64,000 bases of DNA, from the NCBI GenBank assembly GCA_019828595.1, contig JAHQRK010000047.1:110596-174595 (forward strand), written 5' to 3'. Both the position numbers and the translations under genes were made by a program. A model generated the notes under the pieces. It did no database searches. It had not been told where the DNA came from and worked only from the letters and a program-made list of their open reading frames with translations. Shown here piece after piece: positions 20,917 through 31,469 of this stretch (the stretch's first letter is position 1; each line of letters starts with the position of its first letter). The stretch is from Aphanomyces cochlioides. Lineage: Eukaryota > Oomycota > Saprolegniomycetes > Saprolegniales > Verrucalvaceae.

Positions 20917-23877
20917 CTCCCAGCATGAGTGTCTGAGTGTCGGGTTGGAACATCACTTGGTTGTCGAAGGTGGGGTCCAGGGAGCCAGCCTCATGGAATT
21001 CCAGGATCGTGGTCAAGACGTATCGCGACTTCTCGTCTTCGCCGGCATACAACGTTTCCATGATATTCCAAATCAAGAGGCCGAAGCTCGTGTCAAGCAA
21101 TATGGCAGATAGCGATACGCCCGACAAACAGCGGGAGCCCAAATGAGAAGCCAGTGCAGTGACCGGGTACTTGGTAGAGGCCACGATCGCAGCATCACTG
21201 TTGTAGTACGTTGGAGCATGAATGGCCAAGAGAACTTCTGCCACAGCCAACACTTCTTCCAGGTCGCCGCGGTGGAGGGAAATCTCGTCGCCGTCAATGG
21301 TAGTATCGATGAAGTCGATGTTCTTGAATAGCTCGATGTTGCTGAAGATGGCTTGAACGTGCTCGCGGGTCATACGCACACCCCACGTCAATGAGTACAG
21401 CTGGGAGAACGGTTTGTCTCCACCCAAGTCGCTCGAAGCCACCGATGGAGGAGGCGTTGTCTCACAAAGTACTCAAAGCATGCACGGTCTTCATCAAAAA
21501 GTCGGTGCAGTTGCAAGCCAAATTCAATCGGGGAACGCTCGAGATGGCTACACAGCATGTCGACGCGGCCGTCGTTGATGAGTTGGGCAAGGTTGAACGA
21601 GCTGTTGGTCACTGCATCTTCGACTTGGGTTGAGAGATGCAATGGAACTTTGGCTGTCTTGGTGTCGAGGTCTTGTAGTTCGGCGAGAATTTCGTCAAGA
21701 GACATTTCTATGCGCTTGGGAACGCCATCTTGGATCTTGGTGCCGCCGACAAATTGACCGGACGTAGGGAGGTGGGGAGGGTCATCCGAGACGTCCAGCT
21801 TGGGTACAATCGTTGAGATCTTGTAATCGCCAAACTGAGCAACGTGTTCCTCGGGGTTGACACACACACGTTCGTCGAGGGCTTCAAACATGTTGGGCGA
21901 AATCCAAGAGCGGCCATGCTCGGGGGAATCCACTTGCTGTTGCGTCTTCTTGCGCTTGCCTCTCGACGCCTTGACGCCAGTCCACTGCGGAGGGTTGGCT
22001 TGCGCAGTTTTCCGACGTTTTGGCGCCTTGGGAGTCGAAGAAGGCGGGTTGGTTGGGCTGGGAGCTGGCTTGTTCAATCCATATTGGCGGGACGTTGCAT
22101 CAAGGTCCAAACGAACCAAGTTCTTGTCACGAAAATACCACCCTTGACCGTACACGCGGAGACAACGGCCCTTGAAAAGAATTTCTTCGACGAGACGGCC
22201 GTCGCGCTGTATGGTCGTTGGTACGGAGGTTCCTTCAAAGTAAAGGCGGTACCGAGAGCTCGCCATACCGCTTGAAGAGGAAACGTTGGGGTAGGAGCCC
22301 CACAGGAAGCGTGGCTCCAACTTGGTCATGACGTCGAAGATCAGGCGCTCTTCGTCTTGATCTTGAAGGCCTTGAGGGATGTCCATGAAAAATCCGCCGA
22401 GGACGTGCGGAACGTTCATCGTGAAGTGTTGGGACGAGCCATCTCGAGCGACTTGAATCTTAAACGCGATGCCTCGCAGCTTCGTCATCGCTTCGTGAGA
22501 GGCAACACCCCACTTGAGCATGCGGTTCGGGATGTCCTTCTCGCATCTCACAATGTCAGCAATCGCAGTGTCGAGGCCGAGGGCTTGGTTGTCGAAAAGG
22601 ATCGATGCCATGGCAGCTGAAACATCGATGGTCTTCGTGTGTGCACCCGTGGGCATCTGCAACCAGCCGACGATGCCGCGCGCCGAGTGCTTCTGGATCG
22701 GGAGGGTGTCTTCAAACGTGAGGGTTCCAGCAGCACGCTTGCGAAGGAGGGGTTCGAGTTCCTCCATCGTGGGCTGGTAAGGAGCAACGTCCTTGGTCTT
22801 GATGGCCTTGGCAGACTGAGACCGCTGTTGCGCTTGGAAGGCCCATACGTCGTTGGGGGCCTGGCGGTTGTTGGGTTGGCCACGGCCAGGTGTCTGGGCT
22901 CCGCCAGATTGAGAAATGTTTTCCAAATGCGATCCGGGTGAAGCCTGAGACGATGGCTGGCGGACTGAGTGAGAGTCCGAGTCGTGCGTCAGACCAACAC
23001 TCAAGCGTGCGTCAGAGGCTTGGTCTTGTCCGGACCCTGTCCCATGGTGGACAGAGTCACACGTTTGACCTTCACTCGCGTTGGACTTCGAGAAGCTTCC
23101 ATGGGTGACTTGGTCTTGAGTATTCCCATGACCAACACTGGCCACAGGGTTGTTCGCGATTGTTCCAGATCTTGCCCGATGATTCTTCGAGAAGAGACCA
23201 TCACTCATGGAGCGACTAGTCTCGATGGGATCTTGACCTGTCGCCAGAGTGGACTTGTCGCTCGGGGGATTCTTCGAGAAGGGACCTTCACTCAGGGATG
23301 GACTGTTCTCGAATCTTCCTTGACATGTCGTCATGTTGACGTCGGTGCTTGAGCGAGTCTTCGAGAAGCCACTATCACTCGTCGAGAGAACATTCTCGAA
23401 AGGAACAGAACCCAACGGAGTCTTGCCAGGCAAGCCACCATCACTCACGATGGACGTGGTTGATGGAGATTCTTCGGGCAAGGTCGTTGACGTCATGAGC
23501 ACATCTTCCGAGGTTGGAACGCCGTCTTGCCAGGCTTCGTCGCAAGTGTCAGAGGTCGTTGGATCATTCGCGGGATCGCAAGCCTTCGTCGAGCGAGTCA
23601 CAGGCAAGGGTTCAAAACGGCGCGGTTTCGAAGGGGTTGCACGTTGACGTGGAAACGGAACGCGCGTTGGAGTAGGGAGCGGATTCGTAGACGCGTCATG
23701 ATGCGAAGCGTTGGAAGCATCGTCGACGTCCTCTTCCAACGACGACGCCATGTCGGTATCGCTTGGGGATGGGTCAGCAACGACGATGACGTCCATATCG
23801 CTGGGGCTGGACGCCGAGGGAGAGAACGCGGAGGAGCAAGATGGGGCACGAGGGTTGGTCGAGCGGGTAGCAACCAT
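20879..23877 (-). pseudogene. LINE A copy 3 ORF1, one-base frameshift
   Basis: Begins at the ATG 23875-23877 (long frame from 23937). It is open for most of its length but loses one C in a run near 21421-21426 (CCACCC here, CCACCCC in copies 1 and 2). The frame breaks after RATW and stops at 21388. The remaining C-terminal part continues in the next frame to 20879. Otherwise it matches copy 2, including the MTTCQ variant. Homopolymer loss could be a sequencing error. Confidence 0.85.
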
Positions 23878-23929
23878 ATTGTCAGATAGCGTAGAGTGGT
23901 ACTGCGGGGTAGCTGGCAAATTGGAAACT
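23878..23929 (-). promoter_or_regulatory. LINE A copy 3 5' leader/terminus
   Basis: Same 52-nt leader as copies 1 and 2, adjoining the tRNA at 23930. Confidence 0.6.
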
Positions 23930-24037
23930 CCGGTCATAGCTCAGTTGGTAGAGCGTTTGACTGTAGTGGAAAGTTGTATTGGATTCAGTATGGCTTCAGA
24001 AATCAAATGGCCACCGGTTCGATTCCGGTTGACCGGA
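23930..24037 (+). tRNA. tRNA-Tyr (GUA), 35-nt intron, array unit c
   Basis: Identical to units a and b. Anticodon 23963-23965, intron 23967-24001. Rebuilt right-hand copy of the LINE A copy 3 target. Confidence 0.96.
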
Positions 24038-25120
24038 CTCTCTTTTTCACACTTTCATCTCCTTTCCTTCTCTTACCCTCTTTTTTCCACCTCTCTCTTC
24101 ATCTTCACGACCTTTACACGTCCCAACATTTAGATTCATCACATTTACCTACACATACAACAACTACACACGATACAGTCTATTCCAATGCCACACAAAC
24201 AAATCTACGCGTTTTCACCAGCATTCACGCGGCATGAGCCATCATTGCTCTGTCTTGTTTATTTCATGTGCAGGACACATTGGATGCACCCCAAAAGACA
24301 TTACAATCAAGAGGAATCACATTCCCTTACATACGTTGTCGTGCCAGTATTTTTGTCGCTCGTCAATCTCTGACAAAAACTCCTCCACGTAGCATAGAAG
24401 TGCCATTTTGAAGGTCCAGTGAGCATACATGCCCCACAGCTCCTACGTTTGCCTTTCGGATGTCTGTGACGGCTCAGTTCAAAGTAGTTCGGGGTTGACG
24501 TTTTAAGTGATGCCTCGCTAATTCATTGATCGAAATGAACAACACGTTATTTAAACATGGTTGCTTCTTGGAGGATAAAAAAGTTTATGTTGGTTGTCCA
24601 AAATGAACAGCCTCATACTTTCCAACCTCTGAATTGAGGTATAATCCCTTTGCAAAAACAAATCGCAACGACGTTTGGCTTCAACACAGAGAGAGGAGGA
24701 AAAAGAGTCTACCAATCGCACACGCATACATTCCGTTCTTGTTGTGTCGTTGTTTTAGTCACTCATATTTTGGCAAGTCATATATACATTCTTTTTGGGG
24801 GACACAGCACGAGGATTCATCGTGCTAACTTGGTGCGTGCTGTGTGGCCACGGTGCGACGTTGGTACGGAGACTTCTCTACAACACTGCATGAGGCAGAG
24901 CGAAGAGCTTGGTAAAGGGTAAGAGTGTTTGTAAATAAGAAGGTGGATGGAATGCGATGTTGTAGATGAAATGGCAGAGACGAGTCTCTGAAAATGGGCT
25001 GGAAGATAGTGAGGACTATAAGAATACAGGGTGTAGGATGTGGTTGATGATGCCAGTTGGTAGTGTATGTAGATGACTAAAATAGTGTGTGAAAGGTCGG
25101 TGGCTGGAGGACGTATGTGT
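24038..25120. repeat. tRNA-Tyr array spacer, unit c
   Basis: As spacer b, with the same 3-bp deletion. It also has AAAAAAG in place of AAAACAG near 24580 and a G-run one base shorter. No gene seen. Confidence 0.85.
24043..24047 (+). terminator. Pol III oligo-T terminator of tRNA-Tyr unit c
   Basis: T5 run six bases past the discriminator. Confidence 0.85.
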
Positions 25121-25134
25121 CCGGTCATAGCTCA
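25121..25134 (+). repeat. Target-site duplication: 14-nt tRNA-Tyr stump, left of truncated A
   Basis: CCGGTCATAGCTCA after normal spacer. This is the left edge of a tRNA gene that received three serial insertions, ending at the complete gene at 42208. Confidence 0.95.
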
Positions 25135-25418
25135 CTGCAATGGGGAGGTATATTAATAGACTTTCAATATCTACTAATACTAATATTGCCTACTAACGGC
25201 TCATCCCACTTCCAAATGCTTCAGCAGATTTTCTACTTTGGGCTTTGGAGTACAGCGATTTTTGACTTGTTGAATAAATACTTGGGGCTTGTTAATTTGG
25301 GGCTGAAGGTTGGAGCGCGAGCAAAGTCGGGTACTTGGCTACCAGTGGGCGATAGACAGGTTGTCTATGCAAAGTATTGATAGCTGAAATTGCTTCCACT
25401 CGTTGAGGGCTGTCAACT
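25135..25418 (-). mobile_element. 5'-truncated LINE A insertion (284 bp)
   Basis: Holds only the 3' end of family A: the 3' region and the last 42 or so codons of ORF2 (25292-25418). It is flanked by tRNA stumps at 25121 and 25419. Truncation at the 5' side with an exact 3' junction is the hallmark of incomplete target-primed reverse transcription. It carries GATAGCTG where the full-length copies have GATTGCTG, a variant shared with the truncated copy at 45101. Confidence 0.92.
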
Positions 25419-25432
25419 CCGGTCATAGCTCA
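25419..25432 (+). repeat. Target-site duplication: 14-nt tRNA-Tyr stump between truncated A and LINE C
   Basis: CCGGTCATAGCTCA directly followed by the 3' end of LINE C. It shows that C inserted into the tRNA gene rebuilt by the truncated A insertion. Confidence 0.95.
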
Positions 25433-25585
25433 GTGTACAATCGCGTATATTAAATTTAATTATACGCTAAATAATAATGACCGTCATTAATCACTCTTGA
25501 GTGAATAATATTGGTACTTGTGAGATTTGAACGCAGGCAGATTTACCTCTTGAAATTTGATTTTTGTTGTATCAGTTGATACAGG
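25433..25585 (-). other. Hairpin-rich 3' end of LINE C
   Basis: Several short inverted repeats follow one another. They are GCGTATA/TATACGC at 25443-25467, AATGAC/GTCATT around 25486-25498, CACTC/GAGTG around 25502-25513, and GTATCA/TGATAC around 25569-25582. The sequence is unlike the A and B ends but similarly structured, and it too stops exactly at the tRNA junction. Confidence 0.5.
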
Positions 25586-27341
25586 TAAAAGTTGGCATCT
25601 TGACACGTCGCATGTGCTGTCGATCGTGGTCTTCATGTCGTGTAACAACATGGATGGTCTTGGGTGATGTGGACATGGGACAGACTTGTCTTGTCTTCGA
25701 CGTCAGATGGGTGCGGAGTAATCTTGGACTGGCTTCAGAACGTCCACATGTTGTCTTTGACTAATCTTGTACGGGGCCATGGGCACCAGATGATGTGTGA
25801 ACTAATCTTCCACTGGATTTTTCTTGTCGCAGCGTGACATCGTCGTTGATTGTTGGCTTGTCACCGTCGATTGTGCAGTCGTCATGGGTGCCTTGATGTC
25901 GCATGTTGTTGAGTCGACGATCGTATCTTGGTCTTTGTATGGTCTTGGTTGAGAAGTTTCACTGGATTTTTTCTTGTCGGACTTGAAAATTTTGAGTGGC
26001 TGAGAACTTCCTTGGGGATTTGAAGTTTGGTTTGGAGTCATTTTTCGATTTCCTCGCTGCCGTGATGCTGTCCCTCTGTTGTCGTGCCGTGGCTGCCGTT
26101 GTTGTCCGTGTCTGCTGTGGCCTTGCTGTGGCTGTGCTGTCTTCGTTGCCGCTTGCTGTGTCGTGTCTGCGTGCTGTGCTGTGTCTGCGTCCTGCTGCGT
26201 TTGTCGTCGTTCCCGCTGCGAGCTGTCGCCGTTGTCGCTGTGGTGCCGTGATGCTTCTGTCGTTGCTGCTGCTGCTGTGTTGTCGTGCCCTTGCCGCTGC
26301 TTTGTCGTCGTGCCGCTGCCGGATGTTGCCGCGATTGTTGTCCGTGGGTGCGAAACGCGTTGGGTGCGCTGCGACACGCGTTGGTTGAAGAAGGCGACTG
26401 GCTCAAGGAAGGCGTTCAAGCAAGGCGTTCAAGACCCAAGAGCGGCTGGAGCGAAACGCGAGGAGTCAAATATCCGTTCCTTCGATGGTGTCGGGACGCG
26501 GGGCCTCACAAGTCTTTCGACTCGCGTTTTGATTCGGCTTGCTCTTGGTGAAGACGGCGTCCAAGGCGTTCAAGGAAGAAAGCGCGAAGACTTTGACAGC
26601 CTTGGCTTGTTGAGACGGACCGTTCCGCGAAGGTGCATTGTTGGCTGACCCCCTTCATGCACTGACGCGGGGCGAAGGACCTGGTCAGTCCGTGTCCGTG
26701 GATATGAGTCGAGTGCTTTGGGTTTGTCTCTTGGTTGTCCCTTTTGTGGCACTTGTGCCTTTGATGTGGCCTTTGGCCTTTCGATCTGGGTGTCCCTTTT
26801 TCCTGATTTCCTAAACTCCTTTGATGGAGCCCCCGGGGGTAGCGTCCAAGTGAAGACTTCTTCGAAAAAGGCGGTTGGGCTCTTGTTGCTTTGATGACTT
26901 GTTTGCGTAGGTTGGCGAGCGATCGAGTGATTTTTTTTTGCGTTGCGTTTGTTGGCCATGGCGGCGAATTTTGGCGTTGCGTTTGTTGGCACTGTTGGCG
27001 TTGAAGAAAAGCGTGAAGAAACGTGGAAGTCAGCCCACGAGCGCAGCTACGGGCGGTTTTTTGCTTGACTTTGCCGCCGTTGGCACTTGGATTTCGCGAA
27101 GGTCGCTTGAAATCTCCAAGTCGCCGCAAAAAAGCTCGCTGATTTTATGCGAAGCGCTGCCCAAAACTTTAATTCCGTAATTCACACTTGAATTGCCGAT
27201 GTTTCTTGTTTTTTGTAGTTGACTTTCAAACTTGGCCGCATTTGACTTCAAAATTTGGAGTCACTTTCAAGTAAGTTGTCAAAAAGTCATACATGTTTCT
27301 AACTTGTCTTGTAGATGACTTGTCCAGGACAGTACTCAACA
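25586..27341. other. LINE C long 3' region without a clear gene
   Basis: About 1.75 kb between ORF2 and the structured 3' end. It contains a low-complexity stretch at 26050-26400 (GCTG/TTG-rich on the plus strand). Short direct repeats are also present: AAGGCGTTCAAG near 26409, 26421 and 26562, and GCGTTGCGTTTGTTGGC near 26940 and 26974. Two antisense frames (25802-26419 and 26506-27129) are open but biased in composition. Family B has its ORF3 in this position; I see no chromodomain or peptidase signature here. Confidence 0.5.
25802..26419 (-). CDS. Low-confidence Gln/Thr-rich frame in LINE C 3' region
   Basis: Open for 205 codons but begins at TTG, not ATG. The product is dominated by Gln, Thr, Ala, His and Arg, then becomes Ser/Lys-rich, with no recognised domain. 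The composition follows from the low-complexity DNA. It could be a remnant of a third ORF in the position that ORF3 takes in family B, or chance. I do not assign a function. Confidence 0.2.
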   Translation of the reverse strand: MNAFLEPVAFFNQRVSQRTQRVSHPRTTIAATSGSGTTTKQRQGHDNTAAAATTEASRHHSDNGDSSQRERRQTQQDADTAQHADTTQQAATKTAQPQQGHSRHGQQRQPRHDNRGTASRQRGNRKMTPNQTSNPQGSSQPLKIFKSDKKKSSETSQPRPYKDQDTIVDSTTCDIKAPMTTAQSTVTSQQSTTMSRCDKKNPVED

Positions 27342-30300
27342 TCAAGTCAACTTGAAGATGGCTGGATGTTTGTCCAAGAATCTCCGGTACGAACTGCGTT
27401 GGCTCAGCAAACCAAGAGTCGCCATGGTTTGTTGAGAGGTTGCTGGGTCTTGATTCATTCGAAGCCATCGGCGAACATTGGACGCCCAAAATGTCAAGGC
27501 AACATCGTTCAACCCAGGCAAGTAAGGTGGCTTGGTTGTATCAAATTTAACTTTGTTGCGATGTGTCCATAGGAGATGAAGAATGCTGCAAACCAGCATA
27601 AACCAAAGACGATGGAGAACGTTTCGATATCGTTGCCACCGCTGAGCGACTTGGAAGGCATCGATGTTGGTAATCCAGTCCCAGGTAAAGCGAACGCCAA
27701 ATATACTCCATGCCTCACGATGCTGTAGCCACACACGACAAGTAACTGGGCAGTCCAAGAACAAGTGCTGGCGGGTTTCACGCGCAAAGCAGTTGGGATA
27801 ACCACATCGGAGTGCACTCGGGTCAGTGGCCTCTTTGTACTTGAACTTATCACCCACTGGGATCATATCGTAGAGAATTCTTGTCCAAAGGTCTGCTTGG
27901 ACCGGCGTCACAAGACTTGAAAAGGGCTTTACGAAGGTTGAAAGGTAATTGGCGACTTTGGTATGATTCTCACGTGTGTTGGAACGCAAGGGATGAGGTC
28001 GCGTCAACATGGGAGCGTGAAAACTCACTCGCTTGATTACTTTGGTTGTCCATGAGTTGAATGGTACGTCGGTGTCTCCTGTCGACCTGAAATCACCATT
28101 TGAGGCGTAAGGTCGTTATCAACCGGTGCGTCGAGCTGCTTGTTGGCCTGAGTCCAAACATTCGTTGCAATTAGTGTCACCAACTTGTAGAAGTATCTGA
28201 AGGACGTCGGCACGGGTAATTCCTCGACAAAATGGTCCAAATGATCCTCCATTGACTCGCGAAACTCTTCGTAGGTTGGCCACGTTCTTGCTGGCGTCAA
28301 GAAGTCTTCCAAGCAATGTACGCCCCTCCAAGCAAGGTGTCTGTACCAGTCGCGATGGTTTCGAAGCGTGACTGCAAGCGATGACATCCCATCTCGACCC
28401 GGGACTTGGAAAAGCGGGTGCGACGACAGCCACAATGGCATTTGCGTCATCTGATTCAACGTAGGTTCATGTGGCGTCTTGTTTGTGAGCGGAATTTGAC
28501 TCCAATGCTTCCAAATATCATTCCAAAGAGGTGAGATCAAGTCCCGCTGCACAAGCTTATTGTTTGCGCTAGGATTGTACAGCATGAAGTCCCAAGTTGT
28601 TGCCCGCGAGTATGGGTACATACAGCGCTTCAATCGATCTGCTGGTAAGAGTGCCCACAATTCAGGATTGTCCTGATTGGTTTGGACTAGAAGTTGAAGA
28701 CGTGTGATGCGTTGCTTTCGAATCACCGAAGCGATATGCGGCACTTTGAAGCCTGTCTTTGAGTCATGAAGCAAGCCACTTGGGGCCAAGGCCAGATACT
28801 TGTCTTGGGCATGTGTGCGCCGACTCAAGACAAACTTGTTCACCATCGACTGCCATTTTTGCACGGTATGGTTTGGAATTGGAAGAACCATGGTGTAATG
28901 CCAAAGTTGTGATAGGATCATTGTGCTCACAAGCAATCGTCTGCCTTTGAGGGTTCTTGCTCGACACGCCCACGTGGTAAATGACTTGTAGAACTTGTCG
29001 GTGATGGCATTGATTTGAAGCATAGGGTCCAACTTGTGTCCCAACTCGATCCCAAGGTACTTGATTGGCCTTCCACTTGGTACCATGGTCAATCTTGGGT
29101 GTTCAAAAACTGATTGAGTATTGTCTAGGGTCAAGACCTTGCTTTTGTTGCGATTGAGCTTGGCGCCGGAATGCCGACAGAATTCATCGACGAGCTCCAG
29201 TTGCGCTTCCAAGTCTCCAACCGAGCTTGAGATGAGCGTGGTATCGTCCGCGAAGAGAAGAACCGATGCGATCCCCGAGTCCGAGAAAGCGTAGCCGTAT
29301 TCGGGGTGGTTGCGAAGCATTTGAGCGAGTGGTTCGATCGTCAATACAAAGAGCATCGACGACAATGGATCGCCTTGCTTGACACCTCGAGACGGGTAGA
29401 ATGGATCGGTAAGTCTGCCATTGATGTTCAAGCTGACTTGGGTTTGGTTGTAGAGTAACTTAACCCAGTCAATGAACTGATCTCCGACATTGAACTTCTT
29501 GAGAACGGCAAACATGAATTCATGATTCACACGATCATAGGCCTTTTCAAAGTCCAAGAACATTGCATAGGCTTCTTGGTTGAAGGTCGTGCAGTGGTGT
29601 TGAAGATCTTGAAGGAAGATAACATGGTCATGGATGCGTCTGCCCTTGACAAAGCCATTTTGCCCAGGTTGAATGATCGCTGGTAGGACTTGAGACATTC
29701 TGTACGCTAAAGCGCGTGATAGGACTTTGACTTCGACCGGAATCAAGGCTATGGGTCTGTAGTTCGCAGGGTTGCGGCGGTCACCACCTTTGAACAGCAA
29801 TGATATCGCCGACCATCTCTGCGATTCTAACATGATGCCTTGCTGGAGCTGATGATTGAAGACTATCGACAAAATTTCGCCAAACAAGGTAGGATGCAAT
29901 TGATAGAATCCAGCTGAGAACCCGTCAATTCCAGGCGACTTGTGAGGATTCATCGTCTTGATGGATTGCGCCAGTTCTTCAGTCGTTAATGGGGCGTCCA
30001 ACATGTCCGAGTCGTCTTGGGGTAGGTGTCTTTCGAGCACAGTTAAGAATTGGTCTTTGGCATGTTGACTTGTAGGTTGAAAGTCGCCTTCGCTCATCAC
30101 TGCAGACCAATGACGAGTGAATGCAGCGTGGATTTCTTCGGGTATGGCAGTGACATTCCCATGTTCATCATAACAATCAACGATAGGAATGGAGAACTGC
30201 CTTGCCCGGGGTTTACGAAAGAAGTGACTTGTCGGAGCTTCATTTTTGGTTGCGTGGAAGTCGAAACTCAAGTCTGCTTGGTGTTGTTTCAAGTCTCGCG

Positions 30301-31369
30301 TCTTCGTCTCATACTGTGCCTTTGCAGTATTGAGAGCTGCTTCGGTGAGTCGTCCTCGATGATGCTTTAACTGAGCTTGTAACCATAGGATTTTTGCTTC
30401 CTGGAGTGCATTCCTTTGACTTGTGATTATCCGAGCATGGTACTTTTGAAGAAAGCGCTTGGTGCGGCGTTGCCATTGCGTCCACAAGACTCCTGGGCGG
30501 TCCGAAACTTTCAAGCGCTCGAGGAGGTCTCTTGCCTCAGACACGATTGCTTCTCGGACTTCTTGGATCGTCAGAAGTTCTTTTGGCAGCTTCCAATAGC
30601 TTTTAACCCGCGTTGTTTGCACCGGTTGGAGCTCCACTTTATGCCACATGTGATCCGTGTTTGCTGTAGGTTCAAAGTATTCGCCAGTGGAATACATTCG
30701 GCACAAGGCGGAGTTCAGGAAGATGTAATCAAGACGATTGAGCCGCTTGGGTGAAGAGTAAACACACTTTGTAGGGTTGAAAGATCTCCAAGCGTCAACG
30801 ACATCAAGCTCTTGAAGCCAAGCGAAGCAAGACTGCCTGTTGACTTGGTGGTTCGAGTTGGTGGAGCCTCTGGAATCCAATGTTCGATCCATTGGAAGGT
30901 TGAAGTCTCCCATGACGACGTGTTTGGATCCCATGGGAAAGTTTCGTGGCAAAGCCTCGAAGAAAGCGTCGCGCTCGCTGTCGACAACAGGTGCGTAAAC
31001 ATTGTGGTAGTAGATGGGGTCTTCTCCCCACATTGAACTGACAACCATGTAGCGATCTTCGACGTCGTATTGGCGTTCGTGTTGAAGTGAGTCGAAGCCA
31101 GGAATCGTATGATGGAAGACCATGGCGACGCCACCGGATCTGTATTGCTCAAGTTCTTCTCCATGCAGCCGATGGTCGTTGGCAGCGATAAAGTAGTTCT
31201 TGTGGCCAAGCGCATGATCAAGGTGAAACTTGAACGTGGAGAACATCTTCTCACTGGCAAATTTTGTTTCTTGTAGGGCAATAATCTCGTGCCTTGAGAT
31301 CATCGAGTTGACGAGTTGGTTTCCGTTGTCTCTCGCCAGTCCGTTGATGTTGGCGGTGACGATAGACAA
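27342..31369 (-). pseudogene. LINE C ORF2, endonuclease/reverse transcriptase, one frameshift
   Basis: The first frame (to 28037, about 1110 residues) holds an AP-type endonuclease (TANINGL, LQETKF, GDFNLP, RLDYIF, DHMWH). It also holds a reverse transcriptase (NYRPIAL, FLDFEKAYDRV, GVKQGDPLS, FADDTTL). Between about 28040 and 28120 the family match moves to another frame, in which the C-terminal part runs 28028-27342 with the zinc site (CGYPNC...H...C). A -1 shift joins them. No ATG starts the frame: it is open upstream to overlap the end of ORF1 by about 57 nt in the +1 frame. The first in-frame Met lies after the TANING motif, so a normal AUG start would lose an active-site residue. Confidence 0.85.
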
Positions 31370-31469
31370 GTTGGTAAGTTTTGAGTTGGGAAACGTGGCT
31401 GATGGATGTTGTAGAGGGGGTTGATGGTTGGGATGTGTTGCGGTTGCTTGGACTGAGGCCGCGGAGACC

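Larger units (their letters stand above)
16605..23929 (-). mobile_element. Family A tRNA-Tyr-targeted LINE, copy 3, full length (7325 bp)
   Basis: Same ends and length as copy 2. ORF2 is fully open; ORF1 has a one-base C-run frameshift. With the following tRNA and spacer it forms an 8.53-kb composite unit that recurs at 6866, 15399 and 23930. Confidence 0.95.

Noticed and set aside
25443..25467. Palindrome read as a transcription terminator of a host gene
   Set aside because: It sits at the 3' end of LINE C, with other hairpins, and there is no host gene to terminate.
26079..26648. Cysteine-rich plus-strand frame resembling a small secreted Cys-rich protein
   Set aside because: It arises from the GCTG/TTG-rich low-complexity DNA read in one frame. 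The Cys spacing is irregular and there is no convincing signal peptide.
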